Assembly: GCF_006346325.1 (NCBI RefSeq)
Contig: NZ_VDYR01000001.1
Location: forward strand, 1,488,001 to 1,552,000
From: Sphingomonas japonica
Lineage (GTDB): Bacteria; Pseudomonadota; Alphaproteobacteria; Sphingomonadales; Sphingomonadaceae
DNA length: 64,000 nt
Reading direction: 5' to 3'
Notes under the pieces: generated by a model
The model's database searches: none
What the model saw: only the letters and a program-made list of their open reading frames with translations
Told to the model about the DNA's origin: nothing
In this document: positions 52,642 to 61,087 of the stretch, piece by piece
How positions within the stretch are numbered: position 1 is the first letter of the stretch
Layout of the letters: every line of letters begins with the position of its first letter
Position numbers and translations under genes: made by a program

Positions 52642-54621
52642 ATGTCCTCCGACCTGTTCGCCAGCACCACCCAGAATGTGACCGATTATACCGCCTCCTC
52701 GATCGAGGTGCTCGAGGGGCTGGAGCCGGTGCGCCGCCGCCCGGGGATGTATATCGGCGGCACCGACGAGCGCGCGCTGCACCACCTTGCCGCCGAGGTT
52801 CTCGACAATGCGATGGACGAGGCAGTGGCAGGGCATGCCAGCCGGATCGAGGTCACCCTGGAGGCGGGCAACCGCCTGACCATCGTCGACAATGGACGCG
52901 GCATTCCGGTCGATCCGCATCCCAAATTTCCCGACAAGTCGGCGCTCGAAGTGATCCTGTCGACGCTGCATTCGGGCGGGAAGTTCGCGGGCAAGGCCTA
53001 TGCGACCAGTGGCGGGCTGCACGGTGTCGGGGTCAGCGTCGTCAACGCGCTGTCGATCGACACGGTGGTCGAAGTCGCGCGCGATCGCCAGCTCTATCGC
53101 CAGCGTTTCAGCCAGGGGCAGACGCTCGGCCCGCTCGAAAGCCTGGGCGGTACCCCCAATCGCCGCGGCACCTCGCTGGCGTTCACTCCCGACCCCGAAA
53201 TCTTCGGCCCGGAAATGCATTTCAAACCGGCGCGGCTCTACAAGCTCGCGCGGTCGAAAGCGTATCTGTTCGCTGGCGTCGAGATCCGCTGGAAATGCGC
53301 GCCCGAACTGATCGCCGACGACACGCCGGCCGAAGCGGTATTCCAGTTCCCCGGCGGGCTAGCCGATCACCTCAAGGAACAGGTCGCGGGCCGTGAATGC
53401 GCGACCGCCGATTTCTTCGCCGGGTCGCAGGATTTCCCCGACAGCCAAGGCCGCGTCGAATGGGCGGTGGCGTGGCCGCTCTGGAGCGACGGGTCGTACA
53501 GCTGGTACTGCAACACCATCCCCACCCCCGACGGCGGCACGCATGAACAGGGCCTGCGTCAGGCCTTGACCCGCGGCATGCGCGCGTTCGGCGATCTGGT
53601 CGGGCAAAAGAAGGCCAAGGACCTGACCGCCGACGACGTGATGACCGGCAGCGAGCTGATGCTGTCGGTGTTCATCCGCGAGCCGCAGTTCCAGAGCCAG
53701 ACCAAGGACCGGCTGACCTCGCCCGACGCCACCGGCCTCGTCGAGCGGGCGGTGCGCGACCATTTCGACCATTTCCTGACCGCCAACATGGATCGCGGCA
53801 AGGCGCTGCTCGGCTATGTCCTCGAACGCATGGACGATCGCCTTCGCCGCAAGCAGGAGCGCGAGGTCAAGCGCAAGACCGCGACCTCGGCGCGCAAGCT
53901 GCGTCTGCCGGGCAAGCTCACCGATTGCGCCGCGGATTCGCCCGAAGGGACCGAGCTGTTCATCGTCGAGGGCGACTCGGCGGGTGGTTCCGCCAAGCAG
54001 GCGCGCGACCGCAAGACGCAGGCGATCCTGCCGATCCGCGGCAAGATCCTAAACGTGGCATCGGCGACCAGCGCCAAGATCCACGCCAATCTGGAGATCG
54101 CCGACCTGATCCTGGCGATGGGCTGCGGCACCCGCAAGGACTGCATCCCCGACAATCTGCGCTACGAACGCATCGTCATCATGACCGACGCCGATGTAGA
54201 TGGCGCGCATATCGCGACGCTGCTGATGACGTTCTTCTTTCAGGAGATGCCAGAGCTCGTCCGGCGCGGGCACCTGTATCTGGCGCAACCGCCGCTCTAC
54301 CGGCTGACCGTCGGCGCGAAATCGCTGTACGCGCGCGACGACCTTCACCGCATCGAGATCGAGAATGGCGCATTCAAGGGCAAGAAGGTCGAGGTTGCGC
54401 GGTTCAAGGGGCTGGGGGAGATGAACCCCATGCAGCTGCGCGAAACGACGATGGACCCCAAGACCCGTTCGATGCTGCGCATCACGCTGCCGCAGGAATA
54501 TGAGGAGCGCGCCGGGGTCAAGGACCTGGTCGACCGGCTGATGGGATCCAACCCGGCGCATCGCTTCGCGTTCATCCAGGAAAATGCCGCGCGGATCGAC
54601 GAGAACGTGATCGATGCGTGA
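52642..54621 (+). CDS. parE: DNA topoisomerase IV subunit B
   Basis: The 659-residue subunit has a GHKL ATPase domain (SSIEVLEGLEPVRRRPGMYIG, EVLDNAMDEAVAGHA, VDNGRGIPVDPHPKFPDKSALEVIL, HSGGKF), a transducer, and the TOPRIM domain with EGDSAGGSAKQARDRKTQAILPIRGKILNV (in parts) and VIMTDADVDGAHIATLLMTFF. It decatenates chromosomes with ParC, which is not in this window. The PGK-type ILPLRGK is ILPIRGK here. ATG 52642 starts conserved sequence. Confidence 0.95.
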   Translation: MSSDLFASTTQNVTDYTASSIEVLEGLEPVRRRPGMYIGGTDERALHHLAAEVLDNAMDEAVAGHASRIEVTLEAGNRLTIVDNGRGIPVDPHPKFPDKSALEVILSTLHSGGKFAGKAYATSGGLHGVGVSVVNALSIDTVVEVARDRQLYRQRFSQGQTLGPLESLGGTPNRRGTSLAFTPDPEIFGPEMHFKPARLYKLARSKAYLFAGVEIRWKCAPELIADDTPAEAVFQFPGGLADHLKEQVAGRECATADFFAGSQDFPDSQGRVEWAVAWPLWSDGSYSWYCNTIPTPDGGTHEQGLRQALTRGMRAFGDLVGQKKAKDLTADDVMTGSELMLSVFIREPQFQSQTKDRLTSPDATGLVERAVRDHFDHFLTANMDRGKALLGYVLERMDDRLRRKQEREVKRKTATSARKLRLPGKLTDCAADSPEGTELFIVEGDSAGGSAKQARDRKTQAILPIRGKILNVASATSAKIHANLEIADLILAMGCGTRKDCIPDNLRYERIVIMTDADVDGAHIATLLMTFFFQEMPELVRRGHLYLAQPPLYRLTVGAKSLYARDDLHRIEIENGAFKGKKVEVARFKGLGEMNPMQLRETTMDPKTRSMLRITLPQEYEERAGVKDLVDRLMGSNPAHRFAFIQENAARIDENVIDA

Positions 54622-55921
54622 GCGGGCTATGGTGATGGCAGTGCTGGCTATCGGTTGTTCGCCGCTTGCTGTCAGGGCGGAGCCCGCCCCCGCCCCCATT
54701 CGGCCCTCGCAGTACACACCGCTCGACACGCGCATCGCCGACATCGCCGCGTATCTCGGCGGCAAGGGCGATTACGCCACCCTGTTCGCCGACAGCTTCC
54801 GCGCGCAGATCCCGCAGCCGCAGTTCGATGCGATCGCCATCCAACTGCGCGACGGCATGGGCGCGGTCACCAGGCCAGAGACGGTTACAAAAACCGGGCC
54901 GTGGCAGGCAACCGTACGCCTGGGATATGAGCGCGGCGTGGCGACGTTGATAGTGGTGGTCGATCCGGCCGCACCGCATCGCGTCAGCGGGTTGCGCGTG
55001 ACGGGCACCGAACCGCGCGGCGACAGCATCGCCGTGCTCGACGCCGAATTCGCCAAGCTGCCGGGCAAGGCCGGGTTCGGCATCTACGCCCTTACCGATG
55101 GTCCGCCGCGCGCGATCCAAGCACAGGACGGCGATGCTGCCGCGCCGATCGGTTCTGCCTTCAAACTCTGGATACTCGCCGAAGCCGCGCGGCAAGTGCA
55201 GGCGGGCGAGCGTGCATGGAGCGACGTCGTGCCGCTCGGCGCGCCGTCGCTGCCGTCGGGAATGACGCAGGCCTGGCCGGCGGGGAGCCCGATGACGCTC
55301 CACAGCCTGGCGACGCTGATGATCGCGATCAGCGACAACACCGCCACCGATACGCTGCTCATGGCGTTGGGTCGCGACAAGGTGGGAGCGATGGCACAGC
55401 GCCTGGCACCCGACGGCGCCACCGCCACGCTTCCGATCCTGACAACCCGCGAGGCATTCCAGCTCAAGACCGCAGCGCAGGCCGACCTCGCCAAGCGCTG
55501 GACGGAGCTGAGTCCAGCCGAGCGCCGCACCGCGCTCGCCGATCGCGCAAAGGCTTTCGAGACAACCCCGCTCGATGCAGGAATGTTCGGATCCGCGCCT
55601 ACCGCGCCGCAGGTCGAATGGTTCGCATCGCCTGCGGACATGGCGCGCACGCTCGACTGGCTGCGGCGTGAGGGCGGCGAGCAGGCGCTTGCGATCCTGG
55701 CGGTAAACCCCGCCACCCCCAGTATCGGCGACGTCGCCTATGTCGGGTCGAAAGGCGGGTCGGAACCGGGAGTCATCGCGATGAACTGGCTGCTGCGAAC
55801 CAGCGACGGCCGCTGGCTTGCGGTCGCCGGCAACTGGCACGATCCGGCCGCTGCGATCGACGAGGCGCGGTTCCAGATGCTGATGCAACGCGCGCTGCGG
55901 CTGGCAATCGCCAAACCCTGA
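54614..55921 (+). CDS. Class-A beta-lactamase-like serine hydrolase
   Basis: This 435-residue periplasmic protein has a signal peptide (MVMAVLAIGCSPLAVRAE), an N-terminal NTF2-like module, and a penicillin-recognising domain with Ser181-AF-Lys184 (GSAFKLWIL), ISDNTATDTLL (SDN) and VGSKGGSEPG replacing the usual KTG. Such proteins are annotated as serine hydrolases; beta-lactam hydrolysis is possible, not proven. The start overlaps parE by 8 bases. ATG 54629 or 54635 are alternatives. Confidence 0.85.
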   Translation: MRERAMVMAVLAIGCSPLAVRAEPAPAPIRPSQYTPLDTRIADIAAYLGGKGDYATLFADSFRAQIPQPQFDAIAIQLRDGMGAVTRPETVTKTGPWQATVRLGYERGVATLIVVVDPAAPHRVSGLRVTGTEPRGDSIAVLDAEFAKLPGKAGFGIYALTDGPPRAIQAQDGDAAAPIGSAFKLWILAEAARQVQAGERAWSDVVPLGAPSLPSGMTQAWPAGSPMTLHSLATLMIAISDNTATDTLLMALGRDKVGAMAQRLAPDGATATLPILTTREAFQLKTAAQADLAKRWTELSPAERRTALADRAKAFETTPLDAGMFGSAPTAPQVEWFASPADMARTLDWLRREGGEQALAILAVNPATPSIGDVAYVGSKGGSEPGVIAMNWLLRTSDGRWLAVAGNWHDPAAAIDEARFQMLMQRALRLAIAKP

Positions 55922-55939
55922 TCTGTCCGGGCAAAAGAA

Positions 55940-55980
55940 AGGGCCTGCGACACGCGAATGTCGCAGGCCCTCCGTTTTTT
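55940..55980. terminator. Bidirectional rho-independent terminator
   Basis: AGGGCCTGCGACA (55940-55952) pairs exactly with TGTCGCAGGCCCT (55959-55971); the plus strand then has CCGTTTTTT and the minus strand TTCTTTT. The 13-bp stem with U-tracts on both sides separates the convergent serine hydrolase and ferritin-like genes. Confidence 0.9.
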
Positions 55981-55990
55981 CAACTCCGCG

Positions 55991-57043
55991 TTATGCGGTG
56001 TTGTCGCTACTCATCGTCAATGCTTCCAGCCGGTTGTTGGTACCCTCAGGGAAGAAGCCGCCGCTGTCGGCCGCTTCCGGCGTCAGATAGGCGATGTTAT
56101 GGACCTGGCCGACGGTACGGCTGAACACGATCCCGCTGTCGTCGGTCGGAACGAGGTTCGAGGCATTGCCGATCGGTGCGACGCCCTGATCGATGTCGCT
56201 CGACCCGTCGAGGCTGTCGCGTGCGTTGGAAATAGCCTCGGTTGCTTCGATCAGCATCAGCCCAGGCGTTTCCACGCCCTTGCGATACAGCACCGTGCGT
56301 ACGAGACCCGCGTGATAGGCCTCCGCCGCCAGGATGCCTGCCGCCGCTTCCAGGAACGTCTTGTTCTGGATCAAAGCCGCCCCACCCTTGTAGGCCGTCA
56401 CGCCGACGTCCTCGAAGATGAAGGCGCCGAGCAGGAAATTCTCGTCGCTGGCATAGGGATCGAAGGTTTCGCCATCCCCGATCAGGCCGGCCGCGCGCGC
56501 CGCTGCCGTGAACGATCCGTTGGCATCGCCGCTGATGTTGAGCGACGGCATCGCCACCGCCGCATTGCCCAGCGCGTTGCGCAGGAAGTTGACGTGCTCG
56601 CGCTCGTCATTGGCAATTTCGCGCGCATAGGCGGCGACCAGCGGGTCGGTAAAGTTGACCCGGCGACCACCCGTGACCGTCCCTGGCGTACCCATGCCCG
56701 TCGTCATGCTGGCGGGCAGGCCCGATCCAGTGACGGCATAGACGTAGAACTGCGCTTCGAGATATTCGAGATTGAGCGCGAAGTTGAGCACATCGGCATC
56801 GGTAACCGCATTGGGGTCGGTCGGCGATGGCGTCGGGCTGGGGGTCGGAGTGGGAGCCGGCGTTGGCGCCGGCGTGGGGCTTGGCATCGGCGTCGGATCG
56901 TTATCATCGTCGCATGCGGCGAGGAACGACGCGCCGCCGACGGCGACTGCGGCGGTCCCGGCCATCTTGAAGAATTGGCGACGTGCCGCCCGGCGATCGT
57001 CGCAGGCTTCGAGGATATCGAGGATTTGCGTATTGTCAGTCAT
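55991..57043 (-). CDS. Tat-exported ferritin-like lipoprotein (paralogue 1)
   Basis: The 350-residue protein has a twin-arginine motif (ARRQFFKMAG) followed by a hydrophobic segment and lipobox LAAC, then an extended Pro/Thr repeat linker (about 59-86). The ferritin-2-type domain (PF13668) shows FALNLEYLEAQFY, EIANDEREHVNFLR and EAYHAGLVRT, whose Glu/His pairs form a four-helix di-iron-like site. GGGAGG before ATG 57043 supports the start. It lies behind paralogue 2 in the same orientation; relatives include desiccation-related protein PCC13-62. Confidence 0.88.
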   Translation of the reverse strand: MTDNTQILDILEACDDRRAARRQFFKMAGTAAVAVGGASFLAACDDDNDPTPMPSPTPAPTPAPTPTPSPTPSPTDPNAVTDADVLNFALNLEYLEAQFYVYAVTGSGLPASMTTGMGTPGTVTGGRRVNFTDPLVAAYAREIANDEREHVNFLRNALGNAAVAMPSLNISGDANGSFTAAARAAGLIGDGETFDPYASDENFLLGAFIFEDVGVTAYKGGAALIQNKTFLEAAAGILAAEAYHAGLVRTVLYRKGVETPGLMLIEATEAISNARDSLDGSSDIDQGVAPIGNASNLVPTDDSGIVFSRTVGQVHNIAYLTPEAADSGGFFPEGTNNRLEALTMSSDNTA

Positions 57044-57078
57044 GAGATTCGCCTCCCTGTGGGGCAACAGCCTGTGAA

Positions 57079-58035
57079 TCAGTTGGTCGCGCCGGCGCTG
57101 GCGTTGATCACGCCGTTGACCCCCATCGGGAAGAATCCGCCGCTCGTGCCCGCCGTCGCCCGGAGATAGACGATGTTGAGGACCTGAGCCGCCGATCGGC
57201 TGTACGCGATGCCGTTTGGATCGAGCGGTGCGATATTGCTCGCCGGGCCGATCATGCGAACGCCCTGATCGAGATCTTCTGTACCGTCGAGACTGTCCCG
57301 CGCGTTCGAAATCGCCTCGGTCGCATCGATCAGCGCCGGTGCGGCCATGCCCTTGGCATACAGCGTCGTGCGAACGATCGCGGCATGATAGGCCTCGACC
57401 GCCAGAATGCCGGCTGCCGCTTCCAGGAAAGTCGGATCGCTGACGAGCGGCGATGCGCCCTTGTACGCGGTGACGCCGACATCTTCGAAGATGAACGCGC
57501 CGAGCAGGAAATTCTCGTCGCTGGCATAGGGGTTGAACGCTTCGCCGTCACCGACGAGACCGGCGGCACGCGCGGCGGCGGAGAATGCTCCGTCAGCCGC
57601 AGCGCTGATGTCGATCATCGGCTGCGCGACGGCGGTGTTGCCGATCGCAGTGCGGAGGAACTCGACATGCGCGCGCTCATCTTGCGCGATCTCGCGAGCG
57701 TACCGCGCAACGAGCGGGTCTGCGAATGCCACCTGCGCGCCGCCGCGAACGGAGCCCTGCGTGCCGGTGCCGGTCAGCAGATTGGACGGAAGGCCCTCGC
57801 CGAACGCGGCATAGTAATAGAACTGCGCCTCAAGATATTCGAGGTTGAGCGCGAAATTCAGGATATCGCCATCGGTCAGCGCCGCCTGAGCGCGTAGCGG
57901 TGCGCTGCGCGATGCCATGGCAATGCCACCGGTGGCCGCCGCAGCAACCCCCATCGCCTTGAAAAAGTCACGACGACTTTCGCGACGTTCGACGCGTGCG
58001 TCGAGAACGTCGATGATTTCGGAGCTATCGGTCAT
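57079..58035 (-). CDS. Tat-exported ferritin-like protein (paralogue 2)
   Basis: This 318-residue protein has an RRDFFKAMG twin-arginine signal and a cleavable hydrophobic stretch (GVAAAATGGIAMASRSAP), but no lipobox and no Pro/Thr linker, so it should be soluble in the periplasm. The ferritin-like domain is colinear with paralogue 1: FALNLEYLEAQFYYYAAFGEG, EIAQDERAHVEFLRTAIGN, SDENFLLGAFIFEDVGVTAYKG, EAYHAAIVRTTLY. The two genes are 35 bp apart and are probably one operon. ATG 58035 is preceded by AAGGGAGG. Confidence 0.9.
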   Translation of the reverse strand: MTDSSEIIDVLDARVERRESRRDFFKAMGVAAAATGGIAMASRSAPLRAQAALTDGDILNFALNLEYLEAQFYYYAAFGEGLPSNLLTGTGTQGSVRGGAQVAFADPLVARYAREIAQDERAHVEFLRTAIGNTAVAQPMIDISAAADGAFSAAARAAGLVGDGEAFNPYASDENFLLGAFIFEDVGVTAYKGASPLVSDPTFLEAAAGILAVEAYHAAIVRTTLYAKGMAAPALIDATEAISNARDSLDGTEDLDQGVRMIGPASNIAPLDPNGIAYSRSAAQVLNIVYLRATAGTSGGFFPMGVNGVINASAGATN

Positions 58036-58208
58036 GCAAGCCACCTCCCTTTTGGAGCTCAATCTTCGCAACGGAGCTTCACCGCTAACATGACCGCGAT
58101 GGAATGGTTCCATTGCAAGTCGAAATACGTACGACGGCGTACCGCATGCATCCGAAACGGCGCAGCCCACGAATATCCAATGGTCGAGATGTTGGATACG
58201 GATGCAGA

Positions 58209-58982
58209 ATGCCGGATACGCAATACAGCACTGCGAACGTCCTGGTGCGCTCGCTGGCAGCGGACGACTGGAGATCGCTCAATCCGCACCTCACGCGGAT
58301 CATGGTCCAGCCCGGCGCTGTACTATGCGAACAACACGCCGACATTGATACCGTCTATTTTCCCGAGACAGCGGTTACTTCGCTTTCCGAACGTCATGGC
58401 GATACTGCCGCAGAGATAGCGATGATCGGCTGTGACGGACTGGTCGGGTGGCCGGTCGTGCTTGGCTCGTCGACGGCGTTTCATCGCGTGGTCGTGCGGC
58501 TCGACGGGGGAACCGCGCTCGCCTGCCCCGCCGCCCGCCTGATTCGGCTGTGCGCCAGCAGCGATACGCTGGCGGCGACGTTACTGCGCTACGTTCAGAC
58601 GGTAACGCGCCAGTTGAGCCGGTCGATCGTCGCCAACCTGTCGGCTCCGGTCGAAGCGCGGTTGGCGCGGTGGCTGTTGATGCTGCACGATCGAACCCCG
58701 GGCGATACGCTGTCGATCACCCATCAGGAGCTTGCCGGCTTTCTGGGCGTGCGACGCGCCAGCGTGACCGATTGCCTGCACATCCTCGAAGGTGAGCGCA
58801 TGCTGCGCTGCACCCGCGGTCGCATCGACATCCTTGATCGCGGTCCGTTGCAGGATCGTGCCGGCGATACCTACGGCGTCGCCGAGGATGCTTATCGCGA
58901 ACTGATCGGGCCGTTCGGGAAGTCGCGGCACAGTGCCGTTCGCCCGGCGGCGCAGTTGCGGTCAGCGTTTATTGGCGCCTGA
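58209..58982 (+). CDS. Crp/Fnr-family transcriptional regulator
   Basis: The 257-residue regulator has a cyclic-nucleotide-binding-like beta-roll (RIMVQPGAVLCEQHADIDTVYFPETAVTSL, EIAMIGCDGLVGWPVVLG) and a C-terminal Crp helix-turn-helix (DTLSITHQELAGFLGVRRASVTDCLHILEGERML). No FNR-type cysteine cluster is evident. It is divergent from the ferritin-like operon across about 173 bp, making control of those genes likely. ATG 58209 is chosen; the frame opens earlier at 58104. Confidence 0.9.
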   Translation: MPDTQYSTANVLVRSLAADDWRSLNPHLTRIMVQPGAVLCEQHADIDTVYFPETAVTSLSERHGDTAAEIAMIGCDGLVGWPVVLGSSTAFHRVVVRLDGGTALACPAARLIRLCASSDTLAATLLRYVQTVTRQLSRSIVANLSAPVEARLARWLLMLHDRTPGDTLSITHQELAGFLGVRRASVTDCLHILEGERMLRCTRGRIDILDRGPLQDRAGDTYGVAEDAYRELIGPFGKSRHSAVRPAAQLRSAFIGA

Positions 58983-58994
58983 CGCGAACGGCAG

Positions 58995-59744
58995 CTACAG
59001 CCGGGTAATCCGCGCGGTCGACAGGATCGTGCCCGTCGGCGCAGCATGCGGAGCGCCTTCGCGAGGCTCCAGCGTCAGCGCCAGCGTGGCGCCATCGGCA
59101 AATTGTTCGCGCAGCTGGGTAGGCAACAGGATTTCGGTAGCGCCGTCGCGGCGGATCAGCCCGAGCGACCGCGGCGTCTGATCGGCGGCGGGGATAACCC
59201 ACAATTCCGGCTCGCCTGCGCCCTCGGGAATGGCGGTTGGGCGCACCCGTAGCAGATCGTCGGCAAGATCGAGCCGCGCTGTCAGGATCGCACCGCCCTC
59301 CCCGTCGCTCAACTGGGCGACGATGGCTTCGGTCGGCGCCGGCGCAACCGTCGTCGCCGGGGGCAGCGACGGCACCGGCCGCAGCAGCACCGCCAGCAGC
59401 AGCGCGGCAGCGATCGACATCGCGCCGACCGCAATAGCGCGCCACCTTTGCAGCGCGCGTCGCGTACGCTGGAAATCGGGCGTGATGACCGAGCCCGACC
59501 CGCCTCCAGACGCCGGTGCCGCTACGCCGGCGGCAATTGCGTCCCATACCCGTTCGCCGGGCTGGACCGGCGCGACTTCGTCGAACAACGGCGCGAAGCT
59601 TCGTTCCCATTCCGCGACCGCCTCCGCAAAGCTCTCGTCCACCGCCTGACGCTCGCGCGCGGCGCGCAGTTCCTCGCCGTCGATCAGCCGCAGCGCAAGT
59701 TCGGCCGCGAGCAGCCGATCGTCGGGAGACAGCAGCTCAGCCAC
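58995..59744 (-). CDS. Anti-sigma factor (RskA type)
   Basis: This 249-residue protein has an N-terminal cytoplasmic segment with a zinc-independent anti-sigma pattern (LAAELALRLIDGEELRAARERQAVDESFAEAVAEWE), one membrane helix (about 103-122), and a periplasmic RskA C-terminal domain (ELWVIPAADQTPRSLGLI, PTGTILSTARITRL). It should sequester the ECF sigma factor encoded directly upstream. The genes overlap by 8 bases. Confidence 0.9.
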   Translation of the reverse strand: MAELLSPDDRLLAAELALRLIDGEELRAARERQAVDESFAEAVAEWERSFAPLFDEVAPVQPGERVWDAIAAGVAAPASGGGSGSVITPDFQRTRRALQRWRAIAVGAMSIAAALLLAVLLRPVPSLPPATTVAPAPTEAIVAQLSDGEGGAILTARLDLADDLLRVRPTAIPEGAGEPELWVIPAADQTPRSLGLIRRDGATEILLPTQLREQFADGATLALTLEPREGAPHAAPTGTILSTARITRL

Positions 59745-60303
59745 CGCTCAGGCACTCGCGCAGTCGTTCGAGCCCGCGCCGGACCCAGCTCTTCATGGTG
59801 CCCAGCGGCACCGCCGCGCGGGCGGCAAGTTCCGAATAGGTGAAGCCTTCGAAAAATGCCGCGCGGATCGCGCCGGCCTGGCGGGTTTCGATCTGTTCGA
59901 GGCAATCGTTCACCAAAACGCGCTGCGCATGCGCTTCGGCAGGATCGGCTGCCGTGTCGGCGATCGCCGCGTCGTCGGAAGCCGCCGCCACGCCCTCGGC
60001 ACGACGCTGCGACGCGCGCTGCCAGTCGATCGCGGTGTTGCGCGCGATCGTGCACAGCCACGTAATCGGGCTCGCACGCGACGCATCGAACGCCTCGGCG
60101 CCGCGCCACACCTTGAGATAGACCTCCTGCAGAACGTCCTCCGCTGCGTTCCTGTCCCCCAAGATACGCAGGCAGATGCCCATCAGCTTCGCCGCCGTAT
60201 GGTCGTAAACGTACCGAAGCCCGTCGCGCTCACCCTGCCCCACGCGCGCGATGGCATCGGTCAGTCGATCACGGGCGGCATCGGCGGATTGCTGGGAAGT
60301 CAC
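59737..60303 (-). CDS. ECF-subfamily RNA polymerase sigma factor
   Basis: The 188-residue sigma factor has region 2 (LRYVYDHTAAKLMGICLRILGDRNAAEDVLQEVYLKVW) and region 4 (AIRAAFFEGFTYSELAARAAVPLGTMKSWVRRGLERLRECL). GTG 60303, five bases after GGAG, is chosen because conserved sequence begins there. With the RskA-type anti-sigma it forms a SigK-RskA-like pair, often responding to oxidative or envelope stress. Confidence 0.93.
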   Translation of the reverse strand: MTSQQSADAARDRLTDAIARVGQGERDGLRYVYDHTAAKLMGICLRILGDRNAAEDVLQEVYLKVWRGAEAFDASRASPITWLCTIARNTAIDWQRASQRRAEGVAAASDDAAIADTAADPAEAHAQRVLVNDCLEQIETRQAGAIRAAFFEGFTYSELAARAAVPLGTMKSWVRRGLERLRECLSGG

Positions 60304-60394
60304 GGAAGCTCCAACGCGAGTGCCGCGACATTGGTTTAGTTGGAGCCGACTTGCAATGCCGCATCGCGCCCAGCAATCACCTGCAACGCTTTGC

Positions 60395-60433
60395 AAAAAA
60401 GGCCCGCAATCCCGGCGGGACGCGAGCCTTTTT
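60395..60433 (-). terminator. Terminator after tRNA-Val
   Basis: A long G+C-rich hairpin (GGC...CGCG...TCCCG / CGGGA...GCC) with T-runs on both sides lies directly beyond the tRNA 3-prime end: minus strand GCCTTTTTT, plus strand GCCTTTTT. It isolates the tRNA from the ECF sigma gene. Confidence 0.85.
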
Positions 60434-60436
60434 CGG

Positions 60437-60511
60437 TGGTGGGCGTGGCAAGGATTGAACTTGCGACCCCTGCGATGTCAACACAGTGCTCTACCACTGA
60501 GCTACACGCCC
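60437..60511 (-). tRNA. tRNA-Val (anticodon GAC)
   Basis: The 75-nt gene, CCA encoded (60439-60437), has acceptor GGGCGTG/CACGCCC, D-arm GCTCAGTGGTAGAGC, anticodon arm CTGTG-TTGACAT-CGCAG with GAC at 34-36, and T-arm with TTCAATC loop. GAC reads the valine codons GUC and GUU. Confidence 0.97.
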
Positions 60512-60595
60512 TCCGGAAGAGGGTGCGCACTAGCCGCGCTTCGCGGCAGAGGCAAGAGGGTAAAACCGCGATCGTGCGTGCGCCGGGCCGACCGG

Positions 60596-60973
60596 TCAAT
60601 TGCTGGTCGGCACGCGGACATTCTCGAACATGCGATCGACTTCGAGCACCAGCTCGCGCAGGTGGAAGGGCTTGGACAGCACCCGCGCATTGGGCATCGC
60701 CTTGCCGGCCTTGAGCGTCACCGCAGCGAAGCCGGTGATGAACATCACCTGCATGTCGGGCGCCATGACCCCGGCCCGCTGCGCCAGTTCGATACCGTCC
60801 ATTTCCGGCATGACGATGTCGGTCAGCAGCAGGTCGAACGTCTCGTTCTCGAGCAGCGGCAGGGCGGCGGTGCCGCGATCGACCGCGCTGACCGCGTAGC
60901 CCGAGCGTTCGAGCGCACGCGTCAGATATTCGCGCATCACCCGATCGTCTTCCGCCAGCAGGATCCTGATCAT
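60596..60973 (-). CDS. cpdR: Single-domain response regulator CpdR
   Basis: The 125-residue receiver domain has Asp9/Asp10, phospho-acceptor Asp52 in LLLTDIVMPEMDG, ITGFAAVTLKAG and the VLSKPFHLRELV lysine motif, closely matching Caulobacter CpdR. Unphosphorylated CpdR localises ClpXP to the cell pole and promotes degradation of cell-cycle proteins such as CtrA. No output domain is present. Confidence 0.93.
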   Translation of the reverse strand: MIRILLAEDDRVMREYLTRALERSGYAVSAVDRGTAALPLLENETFDLLLTDIVMPEMDGIELAQRAGVMAPDMQVMFITGFAAVTLKAGKAMPNARVLSKPFHLRELVLEVDRMFENVRVPTSN

Positions 60974-61087
60974 TCCGTCCCTCGTTCAGCCGCCCCATCA
61001 CCCCGGGCGCGCCTCTATCTATGCGGGAAGCCCTTAAGATTTTCCAGCGCCGTTGCCGCCGCGATCGACTCGGGCTACCGCAAATTC

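Noticed and set aside
56818..56895. Short tandem repeats resembling a repeat array
   Set aside because: They encode the Pro/Thr linker of a lipoprotein; no spacers or CRISPR-like repeats.
60251..61087. N-terminal extension of the amidohydrolase frame back to 60251
   Set aside because: It would cross the tRNA gene, its terminator and cpdR on the opposite strand; conserved sequence begins only after 61088.
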